From assembly GCA_030549495.1 (NCBI GenBank), contig JAUIRK010000726.1, positions 1 through 64,000 on the forward strand: DNA of 64,000 nt, given 5' to 3'. Positions 35,234 through 48,772 of the stretch are shown in pieces (within the stretch, counting starts at the first letter, position 1; each line of letters opens with the position of its first letter). A program made the translations under genes and the position numbers. This DNA comes from Nectonema munidae (Eukaryota; Nematomorpha; Nectonematoida; Nectonematidae). Under the pieces are notes generated by a model. It did not search any database and had not been told where the DNA came from. It worked only from the letters and a program-made list of their open reading frames with translations.

Positions 35234-36344
35234 TCATACAAGTTTTCTTTGAAACACACAAAATCCGGTTGATCGATGTTTCCTTTTTCTGAACTTGCTT
35301 GCACAAATGAGGCCATCTCCACAGTATCCATGCTCATGATTGTGTCCACCACATTTCTCCCCAAAGTCCTGCAAAGGATATCATTATTATAATTATTTTC
35401 AATGAAGAAATGATATATTGATACAAAATTGCGTTTATAATCGCAAAAATTAAACAGATTATAATAGCTGAATTTAAATATAGCATATCCAATGTAATAC
35501 TTAAATCAAATTCAAGATGTTTAACCGTAAAAAAGGAATGAATTTTTGAGAAACAGATCAAAAATTTTTGTGTAGTTCACTTGAATAGGGAAAATTTATT
35601 CGAAAAATGTTCAACATAATTGATTTGATTCTCACTAAATTTGATTAGTTAAAGGAAAAAATTATTTAAATATTTTTATCCAATCAGATCAAAGAATATG
35701 CGTGGCTTTTCGGTGACAAAAAGGTCATAAATTTTGTAAAATATAATATAGCGAGGTAGTGATGTTCAAGTGTAATATATTTAAAAAAAAGTGGAAGAAA
35801 ATTTGATTCGGATTAAGGAATAAGCTAGCTACTTTCCATTTGATGAGTAAGAGCCCATGTATTTTCCATGTTGTTGAGCCCCAAATGTGTTATATTTCTC
35901 TTTTGTTTATCTGAACTTCAAAAATAAATAAATAAAGAATCTATTCAACTTCCCTCAAACTTGTGAGTACGGAAATTTCCTCCATCTTTGCTTAGATGAG
36001 ATAGCGATATATATATATATATAAATCAATACGAGTTTATTATTCTATTTGTTCGAGCCATAATTCCTCATTTCAGCCATGCTTTTAATTAGGATGAGAT
36101 GTTAATATAATTCCCGAGTTGAAGGAAGGGCCGAGGACCTATACCCCCTTGAGCTTTCTAATGAAACAGCTGAAAGTGAAGAAAGTTTTGTTTAGTAGGA
36201 ATAAAGATTGGTCCTACCTTTCCACAGATTTTGCAGCATCCACAAGGATCCCAAACTAATCCGCGCTTGCAACTTCTTCCGTGGTACTTGATGGGACATC
36301 TTTCAGGCAAATCGTAGTCCCAGCACTTGCATCCTTCAAAGTGT
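35234..36344 (-). CDS. Single IGFBP-domain secreted protein, exons 2 and 3
   Basis: Exon 2 is 36344 down to 36218 and exon 3 is 35368 down to 35234 (stop TGA). Exon 2 follows TGTTTTAG and ends AAAG|GTAGGA; exon 3 follows TTTGCAG; the joint is in phase 0. Together they encode a complete insulin-like growth factor binding N-terminal fold with 12 Cys: eight in exon 2 (GCKCWDYDLPERC, then WDPCGCCKIC) and four in exon 3 (GEKCGGHN, GYCGDGLIC, STGFCVF). The domain is about 80 residues, the family norm, and nothing follows except a short basic tail, so this is a single-domain protein like the arthropod SIBD group, not a vertebrate-type IGFBP. In spiders and crustaceans such proteins are secreted and linked to immunity or growth-factor binding; the role here is inference. 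Confidence 0.85.
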
Positions 36345-37324
36345 CTAAAACAGTTTTTCACTTTTCATTGGTAAAATGAATTTTGAGCTACGAAATTTAA
36401 TTTGTGAGGAAATCATTGTCACAATTGGATAGTTTATTCAATCCCCTACAAATTTTTGATCATATCTTCAGATATTTTTGATCATTAGTTCAATCTAATT
36501 TAGTTTGATTTTATGAAAGCAATTGATATTTTTTCCCAATACGACTTATACTCCAGATAGGAGATTCTTTCTTAAAAAAATCCATCTTTATTATCCACAA
36601 AAAATCGGTTTAGGTTAGAAAATTGCTTGAGGGTTAATTTTTCGTACCTACCATAGGTCATTATGTACGAATACTTTTATTTTTCATGCTGTTCGAAGGT
36701 ACCCAGACATTTGCCCTAAAACATTATTATATTATTCACTTTATAATTTTAATAATAATAATTCAAATATTTTAATTGACTTTAATAATTTTCAATTTTT
36801 CGTTAATTAAAAAAAATTAGTTACGTTTTTAAAGCATTTCCCAATTTGGATTTACCTTGTAATTTGTGATTACCTTTAAAAAAGTTTCGACATGTTCACT
36901 TTAAATTTAAAATTAAAAAAATAATGTGTAATGAATTTATATTTTAGTTAAAAAAAAATAATAAAGTGAATGAATAAAAAAAAATTAAAAAATAATAGAA
37001 TACTATTTTGCAAAAATATTCGTCGGTCAAATGTCGAGCCACGTCTTATAAGAGGGTTGATAATAAAACTGAATATAACTGAACTCACCTGATTTGACCA
37101 AATTGGTAGAGTTAAATTAAAATTGACAGATTTTAACCAATGGATTCTTTATTTAAAGAAAGTTCTTCAATTTTTAATCAAAAGCACATCAGTGTTTAAA
37201 TTATTTTACGAAATTTATGGAAACTTATTTCTGTGTTGGATTTTATTTATTACATTGTATTTTAAAACACATTTTTTTCATTTTATCATGGAATTCAAGA
37301 ATATTTTTCAAGAATAGGAATCAC

Positions 37325-37452
37325 ACACTGCCAAGAAGGTACGGATGTCCACATGATGACAGTCGGCATCCTGTCCAGCGGAATTTTGTCGAGCAACCAT
37401 TAATATATATACTTGTATTAACGAGATAAGAAATGAAGAAAAAAACGATCAT
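37325..37452 (-). CDS. Possible first exon (signal peptide) of the IGFBP-domain gene
   Basis: From an ATG at 37452 the minus strand gives MIVFFFISYLVNTSIYIN followed by GCSTKFRWTGCRLSSCGHP. The start is a fair signal peptide, and it lies about 1 kb upstream of exon 2, as a secreted protein needs. Two donor sites keep the phase with exon 2: CC|GTACCT (exon end 37343) and GT|GTGATT (exon end 37325). Neither is a strong consensus. The three Cys after the signal are outside the standard fold. Another signal exon may exist farther upstream. Confidence 0.35.
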
Positions 37453-40400
37453 TCTAAATAATATTAAAAGGTCCCATTTTTGAGTGCGTGATTCGACGAA
37501 CAGTTCGTCAGCTGTGTGAAAATTTGGCATATTTCCGTGAGTAGATGTGTTTGTAATTCCTGGGTTCTTGATTTTAGAAGTCATGGATTTTGAAAAATCC
37601 ACTTGCAATTTGACTTGAAAATCATAATTTTACATTGAATTTATGTGAAGTTTCAAGTGATTCATCTGTGATCTCAGCATAATCATTCAATCTAGAATAA
37701 AGTTGTCGATTGAATATGAAATTACCAGATCTCAAACTATGATAAAATAACGATTCTTTCAAAATAAAAATGTAATTCGTATTCAAGAATAAATGTTACT
37801 ATAAATGTTTTACCACCTCTCAAATACGAGCTCTCTACAATACGACTTCCTTGAAGATGCGACCATATTTATACACACAAATAATATTTACATTAATCTT
37901 AAACGACTTGTTTATTTTATTTTGCATCTAATGCTAATGATTTTTTAAAAATATTAATTAAAAGTTGATTATTTTCAATAAATTTTCACTTTTTATTCAA
38001 TATGATTGATTTTTATGTTAATTTCATGCATATTTAATCAAATTATATTTGATTGATAAAAATAATTAAGTCATAATGCTTTATTTTTCATTTTTTTGTG
38101 TTAATTTCATGCATATTTAATCAAATTATATTTGATTGATAAAAATACTTAAGTCATAATGCTGATATGATGTTATCAAAAAGAGCATATTTTTAAAACA
38201 CCTTTGTAACGACTTCCTCTCAAAAACGTCTTTTTAAATATGCCTGGATGATTGGACGTAGCTGAGAGGGGGCTTACAGTAGATGTAAATATATTAATCA
38301 TTTTCTAGTAATATGCTTTTCAAATTCAAAAAATGTATAAAAAATTTTTCTTTACCTGACTTCTTTGATTTTTCAATCTAAACTGAATGAATAATAAGTG
38401 GAATCTACGAAGCAATCTTCAATTCTACTGCATTATTACAATAAAACACATTTTTGAAAACAATAAAACACATATAGTATATGATTTCTGGGATAGAAAT
38501 ATGTATATCCTGTCTTTTATTCGTTTGAATATTACTTCGTTTAAAAAATCAAAATCAATTATCTTGAAAACAAAATTTTAGGACCAGAATTATGAAGAGT
38601 AATCATTTATTTCTTTTACAATCGAATTTAATATATAAAAAGCCGACGATTTTCTTTTCTTGGAACAATGGCGTCATACAGTTTTTAAGAGAGAAATATT
38701 ATTATTCATTTTCAAGAGTTATATATAAGAGGGACTTGTGGTTTGTATAGTTTTATAGGTTGACATGTGTTTAACTAGCCTTCAATGACCTTTCAAGTAC
38801 CATTGTCTGCTCCTATCAAGTGTTTAACATTTATTTTATCGCTGTTTGAACAAAATGTCTAGAAAAAATATCTATAAGAAAATGTCTACGGACATAATGT
38901 CGACACATAATGGACAAAATATCCAAAAATATTATTTTTTAAATTTATTACACTCTTTTTTAGCCGAAAGCGCCAATCTTAGTGTAAATTGACCTTTAAA
39001 ACTTAGTCTACCTTTAAAACTACTCCAACGCCATACTCTTCAAGCCAAATAGTGATAAAAAAACCTTAAACATTTTTTCAGACTATTCATCAGCTCATTT
39101 GTTGCTGACATTTTTTAAACTTCACTTACTCCCTATTGTATAATCCGTCTCGTTGATTTGAGTATAGACGTTGTCTACCCAGATAGAAAAGCATAGTTGC
39201 TATCACTAAAAGATGGGTTGGCGTCACATCTTTTCCTTTAACTTTAATTAAGTTATCTTATTTTTTCTCAAATACAAAATTCAAAAGACAAATTGCGTAA
39301 ATTTCATTTTCAAGTTGATGTCATCGATCTCAATTTCCGGTGTGTGCAAATTTTGAAAAAGTAAAATGGAATATAAAAGTAGAAAATATAAATTCGTTAT
39401 ATATAGGACAAAAAAGGCATTATACAAACTATGATGTGCATATTTTTCTATGTATATCAGTGTTTGAAATATATATTTCAAAAAATAATAGGGCTCAATT
39501 AGAAGCCCGGGCCTGGATAGGGGAGTTGAAGTTTAAAAGCATTAAGATTAAAATTTATAAAAAAAAAGATTTCTTGAATTTGATTGGAGAAATGATTTGT
39601 TAATTTTTTATCCCTTTTTTCAATCTGAATCCTTAAAAGACTTGCGCTTTTGTTTGTATATTTCTTCATTGAAATGAAAAAATGCACGTGATTGGTCAAT
39701 CAGAGTGGCAGTTAACTTCGTAATTTTGGGAGAGTAACGCACCTATAAAGTTTATTACTTACATCCTAATTTATAAGCTTTTGTCCTGCTGTTAATTTGT
39801 AAAAAAAATGAAATAAAAAATCTCCATTTACCTTACTTTTAAGGATAAAATTACATATGTGCAAAAGATGAAAAGGGGAAAGTAGTTTATTCTTTTGTTA
39901 GCGAATGTTGACCACATGCTCTTAAACCTTGCCTCATAAAAAAGAGATTTTTCAAAAATAAGGATCACACACTGCCTAGAAAAAATCTATAATGATGAAG
40001 TGGATTAGAAAGTTCACGACAAGGAAGATGAGAAGAAGGGATAAATCTTCTATGATATCAAATCTCCTAGATCAAATCTCTCAAGTATCGATCAAGCACG
40101 ATTGTTGGGAAAACATTTGACTTGTCCAGTGAGAGATATCATCTCGTTAACGCCATTTGCTTCACGCTGCGCGAACGCTATCTGGTAAGCGAAAAGGCTT
40201 GATCACTTGTGATTGACAAGTGTACGACATTTTGCTTCTATCTTACATATGGTAACAACAACTAACTTGAACAAACGATAAACACGCGTAAGTAATGATT
40301 ACTTGTGGGACTAATTAAATTTTCCAAAAGTTTGTTTACAGATGTCGTTTAATTTAGAAAATCTCTTCCGAATTTTTGAGTATCTCAAGGTAGAAATTTT

Positions 40401-42239
40401 GAAAGGAACTTTTGTACTAAATCTTTATGCGTTTCTAGAAAAAAAACAGTGTATTTGATAACGCTTTTGAGCAATAGTGCATTTGAAATGGGAAGAAAAG
40501 ATTAACTTTTCTTTAACAGATTTAAATTATGCATTGCATTTTTCTTAAAAGATTGAAAAAGGTGAATAGTAGTTCCACAGAATATTTTTCAATAAACTCG
40601 ACTCCAAATCTACAAAGAAATTATTTTTTTATCAAAACTTTTTATACAAAAAAATTTCTGGCTTTATAAAAATTTTAATACAAATTGTCTGCTTTGCACT
40701 AAATATTATCTTTTTATTCTGTTCATGTAGAAATTGAAAAAAATTACCAACTTTTTTTATCATTACAAGACAAACTTTTTTGGATAAAATGCATGCATTT
40801 GCTTGTAAAGGCGCTTGCTTAATGAACTTAAGCTTGCTTAAGACCCGTTAACGCCCATGTCGACTATAGTCGACTTTACAAAAATAAAATCGTCTGCGTT
40901 TATCAAAGCTCTTTAATACAAATCTTCTGCTTTACATTAGATATCGTCTTATTATTCTGGTCGTTAACCGGTTAAAGGGGGAATTTGAATCTGAATTCTT
41001 CTGTTTTTCATAACTTTCCCCAATAAACCGCTGCTCTACTCTAGATAAAAATATTTTTAAATATCAGCTGAAAGTATGTTCCCATAAAAATCAAAGTGTT
41101 ATTTGAATTTATTTGATTGATTTTTATGCGCGATAATTATGCATTTGATAATAATTAATTAATTTTTCGTAATTTTCTCAGCCGAATAAGCCCATGAAGG
41201 TAAACATCTGGGACTAGAAAAAAATGAGTCGGCATTTATGATATCTGTGGTGTTTATTATATTGTAAAAAAGAGTTCCATCACTTTTCTTTTGCTTAAAA
41301 CTTTTTATACAAAACCAAAAGCTTAGAACTTGTAAATTCAATATAAAGAGATTTGATGTTATATGTGATAAAAGAGAAATTCAATACAGGATACGGTAGA
41401 GACAGAATTGCAAAGATCATAATAATAGGAAAATAATAATACATCATAGATAAATTGTGATAATAATCTGGGATAATCAAAAGGCGATCAAGCCGCTAGC
41501 ATGACTTAGATATTTTTAGAGGTTAAATTCAATATTTTATTTTTACTGGCAAACTGAAAGATACGCCATTCGTATACGTATACTCTTATAAAAATAATTA
41601 ATTTGGCTGACCTGTATACTGCAATCCTTGTATACTTTTTCTCTCATCAGAAGCAAACTTTTTTTTGATCCATGCGAAACGAACCCGATTGAACTTTAAC
41701 ATTTGCCAATACATTAATTAGGATTTTTCAGTGACGGAACTAAATGCCACGAATTCGGCGGAAATTGATGGATTTCATTTCATCACCACTATGAATTTAT
41801 TATTACATATCTGTAAACTGCATCAATTTAAAGCTGACATTTGTGCTTTTTCTACATCTATTATTATTATTATTATTATCATTTTCCAAAAATACGTGAT
41901 TTATCCTTCAACGCTTTGCATCCTTGTCTGCAAATAGAATCTTGTCTGATATAGAAATTAAATAATAATTTTAAAAAAAGGTATCATTTTAGATTATAAT
42001 GAACTTATAATTCAGAATTTGTGAGCAACCTTAAAAATCCGCGCATACAGATCATGGGTGCCAACAAAAATGTTTTATACGACGCCAAATTTCACTATGA
42101 AAAAAATCAAATAAACTTAAAATGGTCTTTATTATATAAAAAAAAAACTAAAAACACGAAAAACAAACAATGTATTCATATTTTTGCCCTGACAAACAAA
42201 TTATCCATTTTTAATCTATACACTTTATATTTCTTACTA
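37453..42239. other. Long gene-free stretch
   Basis: Direct repeats around ATATTTAATCAAATTATATTTG lie near 38029 and 38111. MULE-end-like motifs (AAAATGTCTA, ATAATGTCGAC) cluster at 38855-38945. A 40-bp block at about 39950-39990 matches the end of the possible exon at 37325. A GC-richer pocket lies at 40140-40240. A microsatellite of ATT lies at 41857-41880. No coding region could be supported. Confidence 0.45.
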
Positions 42240-43720
42240 CTTTATCCATGAAAAATTTCAAAATCCATTTCATAACTGGAACAAGTTGAGTGTGGAACAT
42301 AAACTTTTTTAAGCGTGAACTCATATTCAACATCCTTGAAGTTGGAATAAAATTAAGTTCTGCTCTATTTCGAACAATAGCATCAGCTAGGCTTAACTGC
42401 CTTCTATTTCTTGCTTCTTGTTTTGATTGAAGACACAAAAGAACATATTCTTTCAACTACGGCATTACTTACAGGAGTTTTCAAGCAAGTGAGAGCAAAA
42501 AAATAGCAAGCTCTTAAAAGCAGAATTCTGAAGCGCCAATCAAGAATTGTTCACTGTCTTCAAGGATTTCTGTACTGTTCTTCAGTAATGTTGATATTGC
42601 TATCATCTAAAAGATGTAAAAATTACAAAACTTTAAAAAAAGGTCTTGAAAACTGGTTCAAAATACTTATTGGATTTAATTTTGATAAATTTCGAAAATG
42701 CTGAAGGAAGTCTGCAAAAACGTTGTTTCAAAGCTTTCCAGGCATAAATACGCATCTTTCTTTAAATCATTTTCACTTCTGAATCTGCTTCAGTATTGTT
42801 GTTTAGATGTAAAAATTCATGGCAGACTTTTAAAAACTTTACACCAAATTCAACATCATATATGCTTTTTTATTACTCTCTGAATCAGATAGATGCAAAA
42901 AATTGCTGATACAATTCATGGAATCAACTTTTATTTGCTGAAAAATCTGTCCATCTTTTCACATTCTTGTTGTACAAGAGGCAGAGCAAACACAAAAAAA
43001 CAGGTAATTTTTTCTGTCCAATCATTTCCTTCAAAAGTTTTGGTATATATTTTGTGTCACATTATTGCGGATTTCACTCGGCATATGTAAAATAGGCTGT
43101 TATTCTTCACTGTTGGTCAAAGTATTAAACATGATTTTATCACGTAGAAGTCATCGAGAAGTAGACAATTTTTGAAAAGATTTTTAGAAATTGCTGTTTT
43201 CTCGATTTCTGTACTAGCGTTCATAACTTTAAAAAATTCTCTGTATTCCTTTCTTCTCATTTCACGATGGCAACAAAGCCACTTCCATATTTCTGAAAGC
43301 AAAAATCCAATATTTGATGCAAGGTTCGAAACTGCGTGTTGAATCAAAATTGCTAAAGAATGACAAACACTTTTGAGTTGTACGCAAAAAGGAGGAACAT
43401 CTTTTAGTCTAGACTACACAGAGTTCTTGCAACCCACCTGTTTGAAGCTCTGTCTGATGCAAAACCAACACAATTAGAAAGATTTTGACTACATTTCTTG
43501 ATTTCTTTGCTAATCAAATTCAATATGTTTTATCCTGTACTTTCTTGCACAGAAATCAGACCTAAGATGTTGATAATATTTTCTTCTGTTTACTACTGAA
43601 ACATGGAAGCAAAAGACATTGATATTTTTGTGCAAAATATCTGTAGATTCATCTATTATAATATATGAATCTACAGATATTTCTACAGATATATAATTAT
43701 TAGAGCATATTTAGTATTAT
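42240..43720 (-). pseudogene. hAT transposase relic
   Basis: The minus strand gives IDESTDI near 43650 (first catalytic Asp region), then LIQHAVSNLASNIGFLLSE and IWKWLCCHREMRRKEYREF around 43240-43350, matching a conserved middle block of hAT transposases, and TPVSNAVVERICSFVSSIKT near 42450-42490, the C-terminal dimerisation and Glu region. Frames are broken many times. Possible N-terminal sequence reaches to about 43990. No ends were identified. It belongs to a different hAT lineage from the ones at 12.7-14.4 and 49.5-51.1 kb. Confidence 0.65.
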
Positions 43721-46700
43721 CTAAATCATATACAAGTTCGGCATTTAATAAAGATGAAAAAATATTCTTAAAATTAAGCATGCACATTTCGTTTGATGTA
43801 CATTTATATGTCCTAATGTACTTCCTTCTCCATACGCGCTGTTATGATTCCAACTCAAGCGATCAATTGTATAGGAATTGCACAATGTCAAGACAAGTCA
43901 TACTTACGGCAATTTAGAGTTCGGTTTTTTAAGTTTATCAGTATCCAGGCTTGGAATGGTCTCTACATTGAGCCTTTTTTGATGTTGAGAAGGAATTTTG
44001 CTTTTTTTTTTTTGGATTTTTCATGATTCAAAAGATTACTGATTCTTGGTATAATTGTTTTTCATACTTATGATTGCTATCGCAAGATGCTTTGCATTTT
44101 TTGAAGACATAATTAAGTTAGAACAAAGTAAACTGAAAAAAAGTAAAATATATTTTACAAAAACATTTTTTTACTGTATAATTTTATATTAAAGCTTAGT
44201 TTAAGATAAATGAAAAATTTTAAATAAACAAAGAGAATAAAAATGATTTTTTTAAAACTAAGCATATTGAAAAAAATCAAAAATAATTAAAATTTTTAAG
44301 CCAAATAAAATTGTATAAAGCCAGATTTTGGTAATTTGTCGTACTTGTTATTCACAATGAGTGTGAGTTCACATCGTCATACAAATCCATATTATTTATG
44401 ATGTTCTGTATAAATATTTTCTGAATTTCTTTACAATTTCAATACTCAGTTCTTTCTTAGCAATTCTCCATTTTTTGGGTGCATAAAATAATGAGGTTAA
44501 AAGTTTGCAATTTTTTCCCATTACTACATTTCAAGAAAGTTCTTGGCCCTGTATAGTTTAGATCAAGAAGTATATGAAATGAGCCTGTTCTTCACTCTCA
44601 ACTTCTTTCTTTCACAAAGACTGATAGACAGTAGTAATAAAAGATCGTATAAATCAATTCGCAAATCAGCTTGTAACTAATCATATGCTTGGTGGCTGTA
44701 AACGACCAATCATATGCACTCATTTTCTTTTATAAGAAATTTGGAAATAAATTTAGTACAAAAAGTCCACTTTAAAAGTTCTAACTTGGATATTAAACGT
44801 TTCTTACTAAATTCCTTTAGTTTGATTATACTCAAAATTTGAAAGGCATTGAACTAATGATTTTTTACTCATGGTATAAATTTAGTTTAAGGTAAACTAG
44901 TTACAAGCTTTTTATAAAGATAAAGTATGAAATATGCTAGAGTTGGAAGATGTCTATATATATTTCCACTATCTCATATTTTGAAAAAGGACAAAATCAA
45001 TTCAATACTTTATTTCTCTCCAATAAAAGTCATTCGAAATTGCAGCAGATATATGAACATAAGAATTCAGACCATTTTTCATTTTTTCAGATCATATGAT
45101 TGCTCAGACAATTTTTGAATATACAATGGTGTCCAATTTTCAGTACAGTAGTTTATATGCTGATTTATTTTTAGAAAGTTTGTGAACAACTCTTCAAGGT
45201 CAACAAGAGTACAAAATCATTCATATATAATAGATCTGTAATTAAGTCTTTATCCCTCCTTATTGCCATTTACCAGTTATTGAAACGGATGGTTACAGTC
45301 TACATGTATAGTCTCTATAAGATATGCTATACTCTAACCAAGTATTTCAATTTCCATTTTTGAAAAAGAAATTGAAATTAAAAAAAAAATAAATAAAATA
45401 AAAAATAAAATTTTTTCATTTCAATTTTATTTCAATTTTTTTTACCTAAATATTTAACTGAATCAAAAAATTTTGTCCCAAAAACAAACAATGGAATTTT
45501 TGGAATTTCTTGTTTCCTTGATTACGAAACTCGTTATAACCAAAATATATATTACATATCCATATATTCTATGAAGTAACTGTTTCTTGACTCAAATAGA
45601 GCTAACAAAGTCAATAAAATTCATTTTTGTTTGCCCTAAGAAAGTCCCAATTGATTTTTAAATAAATTTGGCCTAAGTTTTTTTAGTTTTTTTAATTTTT
45701 ACTTTTTAATACTACCTACTTTTTGAATTTTTTTAAGTTTAAAAAAAGTAGTTTTTTTAAATGCATCAATTAAAGCATAATTATTTTCTCTCTCAAAAAT
45801 GAAAATTTAACAAGTTTTTTTAGCAAAAAAGTTTGAAGAAGTATTATAAAATTTCTTTATTTGTGAATTTTTTTAAATTAATTTATTTGTACATTTTATT
45901 TAAAATTATGATTTCGAATATAGGTTTAGATAAAATTTCAATGAAAGAAAAAATTTTCTTAAAACTTACTTTTATAAAGTGTATTTCAACGTAAAATCCT
46001 ATTTTAAGCATTACATAATTGGATAAAGTCACATTTCTGTGTCTGAAATTGCAAATTTGCTAAGCTTCAAAACAAAAATCAGGTGATCATGTTCGAATTT
46101 ATAAAAATCACTTGGAAAAGATAGAAATTTCAAGTTTGAAAGTATTACCATATGTGTATTTTTTTATCACAACTCTGAAGATTGTGTGAATAAGTTTTTT
46201 TCTTTCACTATTATTAAAGGAAAAAAATTTTCTGATATTTATAATAATGTACACATTTTTTTTTCGATAGAATTATAATATCGTGTGAACTTTTAGATTG
46301 TCTTGACTCTTACTTTTTTTATAAATCAGTTTTGTGTTTACATCGGTATCGTTTATATCGACATTAAATGACATATCGGTGGTGGACATTGCGTACTTAA
46401 AAAGTTTCGTACCGAGACATTTTGTAGCTATTTTTGGACGTTTAGTAACCAATTTTTTCCTAATTGTTGTTTACAAAATGACGAATTTAGGTACGAAATG
46501 ACTTGGGTTGGAAATGCCTTGGTTACAAAATGTCGTGGACTCAAAAAATGAGTGTAATTATACCTAATGAATGAAAATATCACTTAGAAAGCTAACATTT
46601 GAAGGCCGGATGAAGGCAGCATGTTATCTGCCTTATATAGTGTTGAAACACCGGTTCTACAAAGTTCCAGTTCTTATGTAAAATGACGATACCGAGAATC

Positions 46701-47060
46701 AAATAAATTTGGCTGTTCTATCTTTGAAAATTTTTAGATTGAAAATTTTTATCAGAAATGTGATTCTTCATTCAAAAGATTACGTTGTTCTCCTTTATTG
46801 AAAATAAAGTCTTCAAACACGGAATCAGAAGTATCTTTTTCTTTAATGTTTCGTTCGATAAAAAGGACTTTGCTTTGTTTCTTGCAAAACTTTGAGCGCG
46901 AAAATATTTTTAAAAAGTTATTTTATCAATAAGGATAAATAAAAATAATTGTATTTTTTGCTAATAAAATGTATTTTTAAATTTTGTATCAACATTTTTT
47001 TTATAATAACTAATATATTCTCGCTTTTCATTGAATATATTTTTGCAACGATAAGCTTGC
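43721..47060. other. AT-rich gene-free stretch
   Basis: Around 46340-46550 are several motifs such as GACATTTTGTAGC and ACAAAATGTCGTGG in opposite orientations, like a small non-autonomous MULE. A stretch near 45130-45175 resembles 17195-17235 (TTATATGCTGATTTATTTTT). No coding region is supported. Confidence 0.4.
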
Positions 47061-47348
47061 TTGAAATTCGCTACTAGTTTCTCAAAGCTAATCTGGATAA
47101 ATCCTTCCTACAAGAAAGAGGAAATCAAGCACATCAACGTGAAGAGTACACAAGCAGACGAAGAGCAGGATTTCTTTGCTGAAAGCGTTCATGACCTAAA
47201 TAAGATGAAAGGAAGGGAGAGGAGTGCTGAGAAGGATCTGACAGATTCACTCATAAATAAATCATATTTTGGCACAAAATGCTTTCTTTTTCGCTCTCGT
47301 TTTTTTTCAATGAAATTTCTTCATCATCTTTTCAAGCATCACATCTGA
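47061..47348 (+). other. Open stretch with coding-like composition, unknown
   Basis: Not recognised. From about 47076 to 47260 the frame is open and richer in GC than its surroundings, and codes for a hydrophilic Lys/Glu-rich segment (SYKKEEIKHINVK, DEEQDFFAESVHDLNKMKG). The frame begins without an ATG; an AG at about 47055 might be a splice acceptor. No donor or partner exon could be fixed. It may be an exon of a host gene or a chance frame. Confidence 0.2.
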
Positions 47349-48772
47349 GCTAATTATATTTTTCTCTTTGTTTATTTTGTTCATCCTTTTTCAACGATGC
47401 CTTCAAAAGTAAACTTTCGCATTCTTATAAACGCGGTGATCAAAAATTGACATAAAAAGTTTTTAAAAATTTGACTTCATTTTTTCCAAAATTAATAATT
47501 CAATCATAACTTTTTTTATTCGCAAGTTTATGAATTATAACAAAAAGCCTTGAAGTTTCCATCTTATTTCTAGTAATTCTACAAATTGTTGTAATTTCTT
47601 GAAATCTGTTTAATTATTTTTTGACAATTAAATTTTGCAAATTTTTGAAAAATATAAACAGAAAATTTATACTTGTAACTGAGAGAGAGAGAAGGAAATA
47701 TGTCTGAACTTTTAAAAAAATTATTGAAATAAAGATAAAAAAAATTATTTGAAATCACTTATCCTCAAACCCGTATCACATAGAATGAAACATTAAAAAA
47801 ATTTGTTCCACTTATTAATTAAATTAATTAAAGATCTTGTCTAAATATTGGACTTGAATTAGTAAGGTATATAAGTTAAGTTAAGTATTGTTTGTGATGT
47901 TCGCACCCATACTTTTGGATATCGTGCCCCCCCCCCCCCCCGAAATGCTGAGTCCAGGTTTACCTGCACTTTGCATTCCACTAAACGCCTACCGGCCCTT
48001 GATACTGCATAGCTATACCTTGTTATATATATTATTTTACAAGAATGTATGTTACAATATAAAATACAGCTGAGTGATCGATACTATCCTAACGCTCCCA
48101 ATTTGGGAAACAATCTTATTGTCTAGTGATAGCTTGATTACTAACCACGTAGAATCGGGTCGCTAGAGCACTACCTAACAGTAAAAATCTTTGAATTCTT
48201 CGGAGGAAGAAAACCAGGGTAAAAAACCGGCACCACGGAATGTATCTTGTTCCTAAATAAAAGAATATGATTATAAAAGGTATATGCTACAAAAATAGAA
48301 GCGTTAGAAGGCATGCAATATTTTATATATTATTAATAAATAATATTTGATACATCTTATAGCGGTTAAGAAAGATATACATAATTTAGGGCATGCTATT
48401 TTCAAAATCTACCTCTAACATCAGATTTGAAAATTAATCTAAATAGGTTAAAAAAAAATTTTAATATATAAAACACACTTATTGATTAAATGGACAAATA
48501 TTCATAATACTTCTTTCTAAAATTAATTTTTTAATTAATTTTTTCTTAATTAATTAAAAAAAAATTTTTTTATAAAAGAATATAGGAAATATATCGTTTA
48601 TTTAAAAAATATAAATCTGCTTTTAACGCCATCTATATTTTTTAAGAGATACCTTGGTGTTAATTCTTTGCAGGGGGAAAATAATAGTTAACATCAGGTT
48701 AGATTGTCATAGACTCGCGAAAGCTATTGTAAGTATATGAAAAGCTTTATTATCAAAAAATTATTATTTACT
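47349..48772. other. AT-rich gene-free stretch
   Basis: A run of twelve or more C lies at about 47927-47940. Around 48110-48180 the sequence GCTTGATTACTAACCACG and neighbours look like a worn tRNA-related repeat on the minus strand. Nothing coding is seen. Confidence 0.4.

Noticed and set aside
39993-40130. Basic 45-codon frame starting MMKWIRKF
   Set aside because: Too short, no homolog recognised, no splice context that supports it.
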